Source of the DNA: an uncultured Pelagibacteraceae bacterium
GTDB lineage: Bacteria; Pseudomonadota; Alphaproteobacteria; Pelagibacterales; Pelagibacteraceae
Direction: 5' to 3'
NCBI GenBank assembly: GCA_902588625.1
Contig: CACIPU010000003.1
Location: 24,143 to 88,142, forward strand
Length of the DNA stretch: 64,000 nucleotides
Every line of letters begins with the position of its first letter. The first letter of the stretch is position 1. The notes below the pieces were generated by a model that was not told where the DNA came from, made no database searches, and saw only the letters and a list, made by a program, of their open reading frames with translations. Positions 1 to 9,187 of the stretch are shown here, in pieces. The position numbers and the translations under genes were made by a program.

Positions 1-35
1 CCTGTTGATCCAAGTATAGCAATTTTAATTTTCAT
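1..35 (-). CDS. dxr: 1-deoxy-D-xylulose 5-phosphate reductoisomerase, N-terminal fragment
   Basis: Only the first 11-12 codons are inside the window. They read MKIKIAILGSTG, which fits the start of the NADPH-binding Rossmann fold of DXR, whose proteins open with an ILGSTGSIG motif. DXR makes 2-C-methyl-D-erythritol 4-phosphate in the MEP isoprenoid pathway. The start codon lies one base downstream of the cdsA stop, and uppS, another isoprenoid gene, lies just upstream. The order frr-uppS-cdsA-dxr is standard in Proteobacteria, which supports the call despite the short fragment. Confidence 0.75.
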   Translation of the reverse strand, partial: MKIKIAILGST

Positions 36-36
36 T

Positions 37-747
37 TTAAAATAGTTGAGTTATTTTTAAAAAATATACAAATGGTATAGCAAATATGATTCCATCTATT
101 CTATCAAGTAGACCTCCATGTCCTGGCAAAATATTACCAGTATCTTTGACTTTATTCAGTCTTTTAAAATAAGAAATAAATAAATCTCCAGCTTGACAGA
201 CTAAAGAAACCAATAAACAAAAAAATATATTTTTGAATGAAAAAATAAAGTTAAACGTAAAATAATATCTAATATGATTATCAAAAATATAAAAGTTTTC
301 AAAACTTCTTATCATTATATAAATAAATAGTGGAAAAACAGAAAATACAAATGATCCTATACTTCCTGAAATTGTTTTGTTTGGGCTGATATGTGTTAAT
401 TTTTTTCCACCAATAGCTTTTCCTGTTATATAGCCTCCAATGTCAGAAAAAATACATATAAACAAAGTTATAATAAAAAAATTTATACCACTAATGCTAT
501 CTGCTCTTAAAAGTATTGAAGAATAAATAAAAACAAAAAAATATGTAATACTAAGAAAATATAATAAAAATCTTTCGAAATGACTTTTTTTTCTTATCTT
601 ATTAAAATTAAAAAATTCATACAGACATATTGTTCCTATCGATAAAATTGCTACTATAAAAACTATTTTATTTATAGATATAATTAACATTGATATTATT
701 AATAAAAATATAGATGTAACTATTCTTTTTTTAAGTTCAGCAGTCAT
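37..747 (-). CDS. cdsA: Phosphatidate cytidylyltransferase (CDP-diglyceride synthase)
   Basis: This inner-membrane enzyme makes CDP-diacylglycerol from phosphatidate and CTP, the branch point of phospholipid synthesis. The 236-residue protein has many hydrophobic segments. Its C-terminal third carries the family signature: an S-x3-KR segment, then KDTGNILPGHGGLLDRIDG, where the Lys-Asp and Asp-Arg-x-Asp residues bind metal and CTP. It is slightly shorter than the E. coli enzyme (about 285 residues), mainly through fewer N-terminal membrane spans, which is common in alphaproteobacteria. The ATG overlaps the uppS stop by one base (TAATG), so translation is probably coupled. Confidence 0.93.
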   Translation of the reverse strand: MTAELKKRIVTSIFLLIISMLIISINKIVFIVAILSIGTICLYEFFNFNKIRKKSHFERFLLYFLSITYFFVFIYSSILLRADSISGINFFIITLFICIFSDIGGYITGKAIGGKKLTHISPNKTISGSIGSFVFSVFPLFIYIMIRSFENFYIFDNHIRYYFTFNFIFSFKNIFFCLLVSLVCQAGDLFISYFKRLNKVKDTGNILPGHGGLLDRIDGIIFAIPFVYFLKITQLF

Positions 748-1427
748 TATACTTTTCCATAATTTCTTTTTATTTTATAAAACTTTTTTATAATTTTTTT
801 ATAATCTAATTCATTAAATTCAGGCCACAACTTTTTTACAAAAAAGATCTCTGAATATGCTAGCTGCCAAAGTAAGAAATTACTTAGCCTTGTATTACCT
901 CCTGTTCTAATCATTATATCAGGATCTGGTAAGTTTTTTGTATAAAGATGATTGCTAAAACTTTCTGCTGATATCTTCTTATTTTTCTTTAAACTTATTT
1001 TTTTACAAGCATTTAAAATCTCCTCTTTAGATCCATAATTTAGCGCAAGATTTAAATATATTGTCTTATTTTTTAATGTTTTTCTTTCAATTAAGCTAAT
1101 TGTATTAATAATATCTCGCGGTAATCCCTTTTTCTTTCCTAAAATTTTAATTTTAATACCCTGTTTAATAATCTTATTTAAATTTTTTTTTAATGATTTT
1201 CTAATTAAATTGAAAAGAAAATTAATTTCATTTTTGGGTCTTCTCCAATTCTCGGTGGAGAAAGTATATAGGGTTAGGTATGGAATTTTAGATTTAACTG
1301 AAGCTTTTATTATATTTTCTGCTGACTGTAACCCTTTTACGTGTCCGTAATCTCTTGAATTTTTTTTTTTTAAACCATATCGCCCATTTCCATCCATTAT
1401 TATAGCAACATGGTTTAATTTATTCAT
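747..1427 (-). CDS. uppS: Undecaprenyl diphosphate synthase (cis-prenyltransferase)
   Basis: UppS condenses isopentenyl diphosphate onto farnesyl diphosphate to build the C55 carrier lipid for peptidoglycan and polysaccharides. The 226-residue protein begins with the family motif HVAIIMDGNGRYG, whose Asp binds magnesium. It also has the TLYTFSTENWRRP segment and, near the end, PDPDIMIRTGG followed by SNFLLWQLAYSEIFF, the conserved Arg-rich IPP-binding region. The usual Trp of MDGNGRW is Tyr here. The start overlaps the frr stop by 4 bases (ATGA). Confidence 0.95.
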   Translation of the reverse strand: MNKLNHVAIIMDGNGRYGLKKKNSRDYGHVKGLQSAENIIKASVKSKIPYLTLYTFSTENWRRPKNEINFLFNLIRKSLKKNLNKIIKQGIKIKILGKKKGLPRDIINTISLIERKTLKNKTIYLNLALNYGSKEEILNACKKISLKKNKKISAESFSNHLYTKNLPDPDIMIRTGGNTRLSNFLLWQLAYSEIFFVKKLWPEFNELDYKKIIKKFYKIKRNYGKV

Positions 1428-1984
1428 ATTGTCATTATTTCTGTTTCTTTTTCTTTAACCTTACGTTCAAGTTCAGATATTTGTTTGTCGGTCAGATTTT
1501 GAATTTGTTTTTCAAAATTTTTACTTTCATCTTCGCTAATCTTTTTATCTTTAAGGTCTTTTTTTAACTTATCGTTAGCTTCTCTCCTGATATTTCTAAC
1601 AGCAACTTTTGATTTTTCTGCTAACCCTCCCATTATTTTTTTTAATTCGTTTCTTCTTTCTTCATTTAAACTTGGGATTGGAATTCTCATTAATTGACCA
1701 TCAATTTGAGGATTAACTCCTAAGTTGGACTTTTTAATTGAGGCATCTATTAGATTAACATTATTCTGGTCCCAAACTTGAATATTGATAAGTCTTGGTT
1801 CAGGAGTTGTTATTGTAGCAAGTTGGTTTATTAACATTTTTTGTCCATATACATCAACTTTAACTATATCAAGCATCGAAGAATTTGCTCTACCGGTTCT
1901 TAAAGAATTAATTTCTTGATTAAAAACCTCAAAAGCTTTTTTCATTTTTGCTTCGCAGTTGCTTAAAATTTCATTTGATGGCAT
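1424..1984 (-). CDS. frr: Ribosome recycling factor
   Basis: RRF works with EF-G to split post-termination ribosomes. At 186 residues it has the family's standard length. It shows the characteristic SLRTGRANSSMLD segment near residues 28-40 and a long Lys/Glu-rich helical C-terminus with RNIRREANDKLKK, which forms the three-helix bundle. It starts 5 nt after the tsf stop and overlaps uppS by 4 nt. In most Proteobacteria pyrH lies between tsf and frr. It is absent here. Confidence 0.96.
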   Translation of the reverse strand: MPSNEILSNCEAKMKKAFEVFNQEINSLRTGRANSSMLDIVKVDVYGQKMLINQLATITTPEPRLINIQVWDQNNVNLIDASIKKSNLGVNPQIDGQLMRIPIPSLNEERRNELKKIMGGLAEKSKVAVRNIRREANDKLKKDLKDKKISEDESKNFEKQIQNLTDKQISELERKVKEKETEIMTI

Positions 1985-1989
1985 AAAAT

Positions 1990-2859
1990 TTAAATACCTT
2001 CGCCAACTTTAAACCTTATAAATTTTTTAATTACAAGTTTGTCTTTTCCTGACAAGTTTTTAATTATATCTTTTACTTTTTTTTTAGGTTCCATAATCCA
2101 CTCTTGATTTAAAAGAGTATTATCGGCAATAAACTTATTTAATTTACCTAAAGCGATCTTATCAATAATTTTATCATCTTTACCACTGTTTTTTAGCTCT
2201 TCTACAATAATTTCTTTTTCTTTATCTAATACTTTTTTATCAAGCATATCTCTGTCTAAGCATAAAGGTGAGGTTGCAGCTATATGCATTGCTAGTTGTT
2301 TGCCAAATTCTTCTAATTTTTCTTTTTTTATATTTGTCTCTAAACTCACAAGCACACCAATTTTGCCTAAGTTTTTTTTAACTGCAGAGTGAGTGTAAGA
2401 AAAATTAATTAAATTATCTGATTGAATACAATTTGATCTTCTTATTGTAATCTTTTCACCTATTTTAGAAATAATTGCAACAAGGTTCTCCTTTACACTT
2501 TTTTTATTAACCATTTCAGAAATAAGTATTTTTTCAAGATCACCAGAATTTAATAAACATAAATCTGAAATTTCTTCAACAAACTTTATGAATTCTTCAT
2601 TTTTTGCAACAAAATCTGTTTCACTATTTATTTCAATAATTGAAAATTTATTTTTTTTTTCTGATATGCAAACCAGGCCATCGGCTGCGACTCTCTCCAT
2701 TTTTTTATTAGCTTTAGCAATTCCTTTTTTTCTCAAATATTCAATGGATTTATCTATATCACCATTATTTTCATCAATTGCATTTTTACAATCTTTAAAC
2801 CCAACACCCGTAATTTCTCTTAGTCTTTTAACTTTTTCTAATACTGTTTCCTGGGACAT
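1990..2859 (-). CDS. tsf: Translation elongation factor Ts
   Basis: EF-Ts is the nucleotide exchange factor for EF-Tu. The 289-residue protein has an N-terminal UBA-like helical domain (about residues 5-45, with LREITGVGFKDCKNAI) followed by the signature SETDFVAKNEEF near residues 79-90, whose Asp-Phe inserts into EF-Tu. Two core subdomains follow. The gene starts 11 nt downstream of rpsB, the usual rpsB-tsf arrangement, and ends 5 nt before frr. Confidence 0.96.
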   Translation of the reverse strand: MSQETVLEKVKRLREITGVGFKDCKNAIDENNGDIDKSIEYLRKKGIAKANKKMERVAADGLVCISEKKNKFSIIEINSETDFVAKNEEFIKFVEEISDLCLLNSGDLEKILISEMVNKKSVKENLVAIISKIGEKITIRRSNCIQSDNLINFSYTHSAVKKNLGKIGVLVSLETNIKKEKLEEFGKQLAMHIAATSPLCLDRDMLDKKVLDKEKEIIVEELKNSGKDDKIIDKIALGKLNKFIADNTLLNQEWIMEPKKKVKDIIKNLSGKDKLVIKKFIRFKVGEGI

Positions 2860-2870
2860 TTTAAAAATTA

Positions 2871-3740
2871 TTATTTCTTTTTTTTAGTAGCTAGAGATTT
2901 TACTTTAGATATGATTGATTTTGATATTTTTTCTACAGTTTTAATCTTTTTCTTCTTTTTTACAGGTTCTTTATCTTCAGATACTTTGTTTTCTATGTTT
3001 TTATTTAAATTAGTATCTTCACTGTTTTTATTATCAACTTCCTCACTTACTTTAATATTTTTCTGAGCGTCAATTATAGTTTGTTTGATCAAATCACAAT
3101 ATAAATTTATGGCTCTACGAGCGTCATCATTTCCTGGTATTGGATAGTCAATACCTATTGGATCAGAATTTGTATCAAGTATTGCCACTATAGGTATGCC
3201 TAATTTTAGTGCTTCTTTGACCGCTAACTCTTCAATATTTGTATCAATTACAAAAATCATATCTGGTATTTTTTTCATATCAGATATTCCCCCCAGTGAT
3301 CTTTCTAATTTATCTCTTTGAATACCCATTTTCAAAAATTCTTTTTTTGTAAATCCTATATTTTCTTTTTGTAATTCTGTAGAAAGTTTCTTATATTTTT
3401 TTATTGAATTGGATATTGTATTCCAATTTGTTAGCATTCCACCTAACCATCTATGATTTACATAAAACTGGGAAGTGTCTTTTGCTAAAGTGGCGATTGA
3501 TTCCGCTGCTTGTTTTTTTGTAGAAACAAATAAAATTTTACCTCCTGAACTAATACAATTATGTATTTTAAGCAGAGCAACATTAATAAGTTCTATTGTT
3601 TTTACTAAATCTATAATATGGATTGAGTTTTTCGCACCAAAAATAAATTTACTCATTTTTGGATTCCAACGAAAAGTCTTGTGTCCTAGATGAACACCAG
3701 CTTCTAATAAATTTTTAATCGTAACACTTGGTAGTTTCAT
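2871..3740 (-). CDS. rpsB: 30S ribosomal protein S2
   Basis: S2 is a late-assembling protein at the back of the small subunit head. I place the start at 3740, giving MKLPSVTIKNLLEAGVHLGH, because this matches the S2 N-terminus. The open frame extends 12 codons further upstream, but that part has no family resemblance. The body carries HRWLGGMLTNW and the PDMIFVIDTN region, and the protein is 289 residues. The last 60 or so residues form a Lys/Glu-rich tail ending in KKKK, longer than in E. coli. Extended basic or charged S2 tails are known in alphaproteobacteria. Confidence 0.95.
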   Translation of the reverse strand: MKLPSVTIKNLLEAGVHLGHKTFRWNPKMSKFIFGAKNSIHIIDLVKTIELINVALLKIHNCISSGGKILFVSTKKQAAESIATLAKDTSQFYVNHRWLGGMLTNWNTISNSIKKYKKLSTELQKENIGFTKKEFLKMGIQRDKLERSLGGISDMKKIPDMIFVIDTNIEELAVKEALKLGIPIVAILDTNSDPIGIDYPIPGNDDARRAINLYCDLIKQTIIDAQKNIKVSEEVDNKNSEDTNLNKNIENKVSEDKEPVKKKKKIKTVEKISKSIISKVKSLATKKKK

Positions 3741-3827
3741 AGTTTTTCCGGTTATTCCACCACAATTTCTTTCCATTTAAGGACCGGGGGTTTTACAACC
3801 AAAAACTGTGTGCGTATTTTTTAGAGT

Positions 3828-3856
3828 GTTCTACAGGGTAAATTAATAAAACACAA
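3828..3856 (-). promoter_or_regulatory. Putative sigma70 promoter for rpsB-tsf-frr-uppS-cdsA-dxr
   Basis: In the gap between the dnaE stop and rpsB, the minus strand reads TTGTGT (3851-3856), a 17-nt spacer, and TAGAAC (3828-3833). Both are reasonable sigma70 hexamers at ideal spacing. Transcription would begin near 3820, giving a leader of about 80 nt before the S2 start. This is the only gap wider than 3 nt between 3741 and 27449, which makes a promoter here likely, but no transcript data are available. Confidence 0.45.
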
Positions 3857-3862
3857 TAAGAA

Positions 3863-6800
3863 TTAGACATTAATTTTCTTTATAAATGCCTCTTTATTTA
3901 GGTTTTTTAAAGTTTCATAGTCAAACTTTCTTTTATCTTTAAGCTCGAACAAATAATTTTTATCTTTATTTTCAACAGAAATTCTAATTTTTGAAGTGCC
4001 TTTATCTTTAATTGCATTATATAATTTATCTAAATCTTCAATATTTTTCATCTCAATCTCTACGTTTTCATAATTAGTCTTTGTAAATTTATCAAGACTA
4101 AGTATTTTTCTTACGTTAATTCTTCTAAATCTATTATCTTGATTTTCTTTATCTTTCATAACGGTTAATAAAAAAGATTTTCCCTCTATTAAATGCTGTC
4201 TATTTAAGTCTAATATTTCTGAAAACAAAAAGATTTCATATACCTTGCTTAAATCACTAAATTTTACTATTGCAAAAGCATTTCCCTTCGATGTTTTTTT
4301 TTCTTTTATAGACATAACGGTTCCAGCAATAAAAGCTTCTGAGATATTACTATTTTCAAAATCTTGAAAAGATTGTACTTTATAAAGCGAAAGAGCATCT
4401 TCATAATTTTTTAGCGGATGATTTGACATATAAAACCCTATTGACTCAAATTCTTTTGATAAATATTCATCAATAGACCAACTTGTTAATTTTTTAGTAT
4501 TTTCCAAATATGGTATTTTTTGATTATCTTCTGAAAATAAACTACTTTGATTCTGTATTTTATTTTCATATATAGTTTTTGAATTCTGTATAATGTTGGG
4601 AATATTATTAAAAAGAACTTTTCTATTTTTAAAGATAGAATCAAATGCTCCTGCTTTTACTAATCCCTCAAGTTGAAGTTTGTTGATATTTTTTGGATCT
4701 ACTCTATTAATAAAATCACTTATTGATTTAAATTTTCCATTTTTTTCTCTCTCTTCAACAAGAGATGACACAGCGTCAAAACCAACATTTTTTATTGCTC
4801 CTAGTGCGTAAAATAAATATTTATCTTTTGGTATAAAGTCTGCGAAACATTTATTAATACATGGACTTTGGACTTGTATTTCTAATCTTTTTAATTCTTC
4901 AAAAAATTCGCTTAATTTATCCGTATTTGATAGTTCATTAGACATAGAAGCTGAAATAAATTCATTTGGATAGTAAGTTTTTAAATATGCTGTTTGATAT
5001 GCTATTAAAGCATAGGCTGCGGCATGACTTTTATTAAAGCCATATTCTGCAAAAGGTTCGATTTTTCCAAAAATAAAGCTAGCGGTATCTTTAGCGATTC
5101 CATTTTTTATAGCACCGCTTACAAAACGTTCTTTTTGTTTTTCAAGTTCAGCTCTTTTCTTTTTTCCCATTGCCTTTCTTAAAATATCTGCTTCGCCCGG
5201 TGTAAATCCTGAAAGTATCTGAGCTATTTGCATTACTTGTTCTTGATAAATAATAACCCCGTACGTAGGCTCTAAAATCTTTTTAAGTTTAGGATGAAGA
5301 TAATCTGGTTCTTTTTCACCATGTTTACACTGGTTGTATGTAGGTATATTGCTCATTGGACCAGGTCTGTATAAAGCTACTAATGCTATAATATCGTCAA
5401 ATTTGTTAGGTTTCATATTAACTAAAGCATCTCTCATTCCAGCACTTTCCAATTGAAATAATCCTACTGTATGACCCAAACTTAATAATTTAAAAATTTG
5501 AGGATCGTCTAATCTAATTTTTTTAATATCTAAATTAATTTTCTTTTCTTTAAGAAGTGATATTGTCTTTTGAATTACTGTTAAAGTTTTTAAACCAAGC
5601 AAATCAAATTTAACTAGACCTGCATTTTCTGAAGCATACATGTCAAATTGTGTTGAAGGTAAAAGTGAATCTGAAGATGGATCTTTATAAAGTGGTACAA
5701 GTTCTGATGATTTTTCTTCTGGTATAACTACACCAGCAGCATGAGTTGCCATATTTCTATTTAGTCCTTCAAGTTTAAGAGAAAGTTCTATAAGTTTTTT
5801 AACTCTTGGATCTTTTTTTTCTTCACTTTGTAATCTAGGTTCCCTTGCTATTGATTCTTTAAGAGATAAGGGTCTAGAAGGATCAAATGGTATCATTTTA
5901 CATAAAGCATCAACATGACCGTAAGATAAACCCAGGACTCTTCCTATATCTCTAAACGCCATTCTAGCTTTTAATTTTCCGAATGTAATAATATGCGCAA
6001 CACCCTTTCCATATTTTTTTTTTAAATAATGAAATACTTGGTCTCTTTTTTCCTCACAAAAATCAATATCAAAATCAGGCATTGAAATTCTATCTGGGTT
6101 TAGAAACCTTTCAAAAATTAAATCAAATTTTATAGGATCAATATCAGTGATTGACAAAACCCAAGCAACTAACGAACCGGCTCCTGAACCTCTTCCTGGT
6201 CCAACTGGAATATTATTTTTTTTTGCCCATTTGATATAATCAGATACAATAAGAAAATAGCTTGAGTACTTCATTTTTGAAATAATATTAATCTCATGTT
6301 GAAGTCTTAAATGATACGTTTTTTCTACTAAAGATTTTTTTTTGTCTTGGGTGCTTGGTAAAACAAATTCCTGCAATTTAATATTTAAACCTTTTAATGA
6401 CTCTTCTTTCAACAGCTGATCAACATTTTTGGATTGTTCAGTTTGAATATTAGGAAGAACAGGTTCAGAATTTTTGGGTCTATAAGAAATTCTTAAAGGA
6501 AGGTTTTTATTATTTTCTAAAGCATCTGGAAGATCTTTAAAAAGATCGAACATTTCATCAGACTTTTTTAAATAATGATGATTAGAATATTTTCTTCTAT
6601 CTTTTACATTTACATAAGTTTTTTCTCCAATACATAAATAGGCATCGTGAGCTTCATGCATTTCTTTGTCTAAATAAAATACTTCATTTGTTGCTATTAG
6701 AGGTAAATCTAATTCATTTGATACATTAGTTAGAAATTTTTCAAAAAAATTTTCACCAGGATCGTTATGTCTTTGAATTTCTAAGTAAATATTGTCAGAA

Positions 6801-7285
6801 AAACTTCTTTTAAGAGTTTTTAATAATTTATAAATTTCGTCAGTAAGATTTCTCGAAAAGAGTTTCCCAAAAAAAGAATCTATAGATCCAGTTAATAAAA
6901 TTAATCCCTCACTATTTGTTATAATATCGTCAATCTTACAATGAGGATGTTCATTATCTTTTATTTCTAAATATGATTTTGAAGAAAGCTTAATTAAATT
7001 TTTATAACCAATTAAATTTTTAGCAATTAAAGGAATTTTTCCAGTATTGTTTCCATTTATAATATTAATTTGGGTTCCTATAATTGGCTGTGTTTTTGAT
7101 TTTGCAAGAAGTTCCGAAAATTCTAAAGCTCCACATAAATTGTTAGAATCGCTTAGACCAACTGCTTTGATTTTGTTGTCTTTACAATATTTTGCTAAAT
7201 CAGAAGTCCTTAACGCTCCTTCGCAAATTGAATATTGAGTATGAACTTTAATATGATTAAATTCTTTATTATTAACTCCATTCAT
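3863..7285 (-). CDS. dnaE: DNA polymerase III alpha subunit
   Basis: This is the replicative polymerase catalytic subunit, 1140 residues, the normal size for DnaE. An N-terminal PHP domain covers about residues 10-280. The C-family palm follows, with GPGRGSGAGS at 362-371 and PDFDIDF at 403-409, whose Asp404 and Asp406 are the catalytic metal ligands. Fingers, a helix-hairpin-helix and an OB-fold region complete it. In the PHP domain the usual TDHGN-type motif reads SDSNNLCG, so metal-binding His residues are missing. The PHP domain is probably structural only, with proofreading supplied by DnaQ. The ATG overlaps the lolD stop by 4 nt, so it is translated as the last gene of the nuo-lol array. 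Confidence 0.97.
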   Translation of the reverse strand: MNGVNNKEFNHIKVHTQYSICEGALRTSDLAKYCKDNKIKAVGLSDSNNLCGALEFSELLAKSKTQPIIGTQINIINGNNTGKIPLIAKNLIGYKNLIKLSSKSYLEIKDNEHPHCKIDDIITNSEGLILLTGSIDSFFGKLFSRNLTDEIYKLLKTLKRSFSDNIYLEIQRHNDPGENFFEKFLTNVSNELDLPLIATNEVFYLDKEMHEAHDAYLCIGEKTYVNVKDRRKYSNHHYLKKSDEMFDLFKDLPDALENNKNLPLRISYRPKNSEPVLPNIQTEQSKNVDQLLKEESLKGLNIKLQEFVLPSTQDKKKSLVEKTYHLRLQHEINIISKMKYSSYFLIVSDYIKWAKKNNIPVGPGRGSGAGSLVAWVLSITDIDPIKFDLIFERFLNPDRISMPDFDIDFCEEKRDQVFHYLKKKYGKGVAHIITFGKLKARMAFRDIGRVLGLSYGHVDALCKMIPFDPSRPLSLKESIAREPRLQSEEKKDPRVKKLIELSLKLEGLNRNMATHAAGVVIPEEKSSELVPLYKDPSSDSLLPSTQFDMYASENAGLVKFDLLGLKTLTVIQKTISLLKEKKINLDIKKIRLDDPQIFKLLSLGHTVGLFQLESAGMRDALVNMKPNKFDDIIALVALYRPGPMSNIPTYNQCKHGEKEPDYLHPKLKKILEPTYGVIIYQEQVMQIAQILSGFTPGEADILRKAMGKKKRAELEKQKERFVSGAIKNGIAKDTASFIFGKIEPFAEYGFNKSHAAAYALIAYQTAYLKTYYPNEFISASMSNELSNTDKLSEFFEELKRLEIQVQSPCINKCFADFIPKDKYLFYALGAIKNVGFDAVSSLVEEREKNGKFKSISDFINRVDPKNINKLQLEGLVKAGAFDSIFKNRKVLFNNIPNIIQNSKTIYENKIQNQSSLFSEDNQKIPYLENTKKLTSWSIDEYLSKEFESIGFYMSNHPLKNYEDALSLYKVQSFQDFENSNISEAFIAGTVMSIKEKKTSKGNAFAIVKFSDLSKVYEIFLFSEILDLNRQHLIEGKSFLLTVMKDKENQDNRFRRINVRKILSLDKFTKTNYENVEIEMKNIEDLDKLYNAIKDKGTSKIRISVENKDKNYLFELKDKRKFDYETLKNLNKEAFIKKINV

Positions 7286-7959
7286 TCTTTAATTATATTA
7301 CCATCTAATATATTTAACTTATAGTCTGCTTTACTGGATAAATCTCTATTATGAGTTGCATATAAAATTGCTCTATTTTGTGATTTAAGTTTTAAAAAAA
7401 GTGAAAAAATTTCACCCGCAGTTTTTCTGTCAAGACTCCCTGTGGGTTCATCAGCCAAAATTAACTTAGGTTCGGTAATTATTGCTCTTGCAACTGCTAC
7501 TCTTTGTTGTTCTCCTCCTGAAAGTTCATTTGGAAAGTGATCGATTCGACTTGATAGATTTACTGATGACAAAGTTTTTTTGGCTTTTGTTAATGATTCT
7601 TGCAATGAAACTCCTGTATTAAGAAGAGGCATCATAACATTTTCAAGTGCTGTAAAATCAGTAAGTAAATTATTTTGTTGATAAACAATTGAAATACCTT
7701 TTTTTCTTACTTTATCTTTTTCTGCATCTGAAGATCGTGAAATATTCTTTCTATCAAAAAATACTTCACCCGATGTTGGTTGATCTAATAACGCTATTAT
7801 GTGTAATAATGTTGATTTTCCTGATCCGGAAGGTCCGTTTAACGATACTAGTTCACCTTTATTAATTTTTAAATCAACACTTTTTAATACAGAAATTTTT
7901 TTTTTATTTAAGAAAAATTTTTTTGATATTTTTGATAATTTTATTATTTCCCTATTCAT
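7282..7959 (-). CDS. lolD: Lipoprotein-releasing ABC transporter ATP-binding protein
   Basis: LolD powers release of outer-membrane lipoproteins from the inner membrane to LolA. The 225-residue protein has a Walker A motif (NGPSGSGKSTLLH, near residue 40), the ABC signature LSGGEQQRVAVARAI, Walker B LILADEPTGSLD and an H-loop in YATHNRD. The LDxxT/S-G-E and IVYQQNNLLTDFTALENVMMP stretches are typical of the LolD/MacB/FtsE branch. It overlaps the permease gene upstream by 8 nt and dnaE by 4 nt, and the pairing with a LolC/E permease fixes the role. Confidence 0.92.
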   Translation of the reverse strand: MNREIIKLSKISKKFFLNKKKISVLKSVDLKINKGELVSLNGPSGSGKSTLLHIIALLDQPTSGEVFFDRKNISRSSDAEKDKVRKKGISIVYQQNNLLTDFTALENVMMPLLNTGVSLQESLTKAKKTLSSVNLSSRIDHFPNELSGGEQQRVAVARAIITEPKLILADEPTGSLDRKTAGEIFSLFLKLKSQNRAILYATHNRDLSSKADYKLNILDGNIIKE

Positions 7960-9187
7960 ATTTTAAAGCTTTGATTGGATCTAATTTAGCTGCAGATATT
8001 GATGGAAAGATTGTCGCAAAAAAAGTAATTAGTAATGAAAAAAAAGAAACAAAAACTATATATTTTAGATTAATTTCAGATGGCATTTGACTTAAAAAAT
8101 ATATTTCCTCAGGAAATAGCCTAACATTAAATAACGAAGTAATTAATACTCTGATTTCTTCTATATAATATGAAAAAAGCACTCCTATGATAACGCCAGT
8201 GATTGTTGCTAACAGCCCTATTGTGAAACCAACTAAAAAAAATATTTTACTTATTGATTTTTTGCTCACACCTAAAGTTCTTAAAATAGCTATTTCTTTA
8301 GTCTTGTTTTTTACTAAAATTGTTAATCCTGAAATTATATTAAATGCCGCTACTATAATAATTAAAGTTAAAATAATAAACATAACATTTCTCTCTACTT
8401 TTAATGCACCAAAGAATGATTTATTTAAATCAGCCCATGAATAAACATACTGTTCATTGAATATTTCTTGAATTTTCTCTTTAATGAGTTCTGCGGTATC
8501 AGGATTTTTTAAAAAAATTTCCAAGCCAATATCCATACCAGATAACTCAAATAAAGAATTTGCATTATCAAAGTGCATAAAAATAACGTTTTGGTCAAAT
8601 TCTGCAAGTCCTGTACTAAATACTGATGTAACTCTAAATTTTTCTTGAAGAGGTAAATTTCCAAATGGTGTTTGTAAGTTTGAAGTTGACATTACAGATA
8701 TTTCATCCCCTACTACCAAATCTAAAGAAATTGCTAAGTCTTTTCCTATAGAGACTGTATTTTTCTTAAACAGTTCTAAAGATCCGTCTATAATACCATT
8801 TCTAATCAAATCTATTTTATGAATATCATTTTTTTGGTATGCCCTAACTAATATACCCATTGTATTTTCTTTATTAATCAATATACCTTGGCCACTAAAT
8901 GTTAATGACGCTCTTTCTATTAAGTTGTTAAGATTACCAAGTTTTTTAATATTCTTTACATCGATTGCCTGTGAATAGGGTTTGACAATAATATGAGGAT
9001 TAAAACCTAAAATTTTATTAATTAGTTCAGTTCTAAAACCATTCATAACTGACATAACTATTATTAAAATAGCTACGCCAAGTGTGATTCCCATGAATGA
9101 GAAAATAGAAATAACTTTTAAAAAACCCTCTTTCCGCTTAGGTTTTAAATATCTAAATGCTACTATTCTTTCTAATTTTGAAATCAA
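7952..9187 (-). CDS. lolC: Lipoprotein-releasing system permease (LolC/LolE family)
   Basis: This inner-membrane permease extracts lipoproteins together with LolD. The 411-residue protein has the LolC/E layout: an N-terminal membrane helix (about residues 22-46, after the FRYLKPKRKEGFLKVIS motif), a large periplasmic domain, and three C-terminal helices in the FtsX domain (about 265-400). The FtsX segment contains KNKTKEIAILRTLGVSKKSI. Only one permease gene is present, which suggests a homodimeric LolCE-type transporter as in many alphaproteobacteria, so the C-versus-E label is arbitrary. It overlaps proS by 4 nt. Confidence 0.88.
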   Translation of the reverse strand: MISKLERIVAFRYLKPKRKEGFLKVISIFSFMGITLGVAILIIVMSVMNGFRTELINKILGFNPHIIVKPYSQAIDVKNIKKLGNLNNLIERASLTFSGQGILINKENTMGILVRAYQKNDIHKIDLIRNGIIDGSLELFKKNTVSIGKDLAISLDLVVGDEISVMSTSNLQTPFGNLPLQEKFRVTSVFSTGLAEFDQNVIFMHFDNANSLFELSGMDIGLEIFLKNPDTAELIKEKIQEIFNEQYVYSWADLNKSFFGALKVERNVMFIILTLIIIVAAFNIISGLTILVKNKTKEIAILRTLGVSKKSISKIFFLVGFTIGLLATITGVIIGVLFSYYIEEIRVLITSLFNVRLFPEEIYFLSQMPSEINLKYIVFVSFFSLLITFFATIFPSISAAKLDPIKALKYE

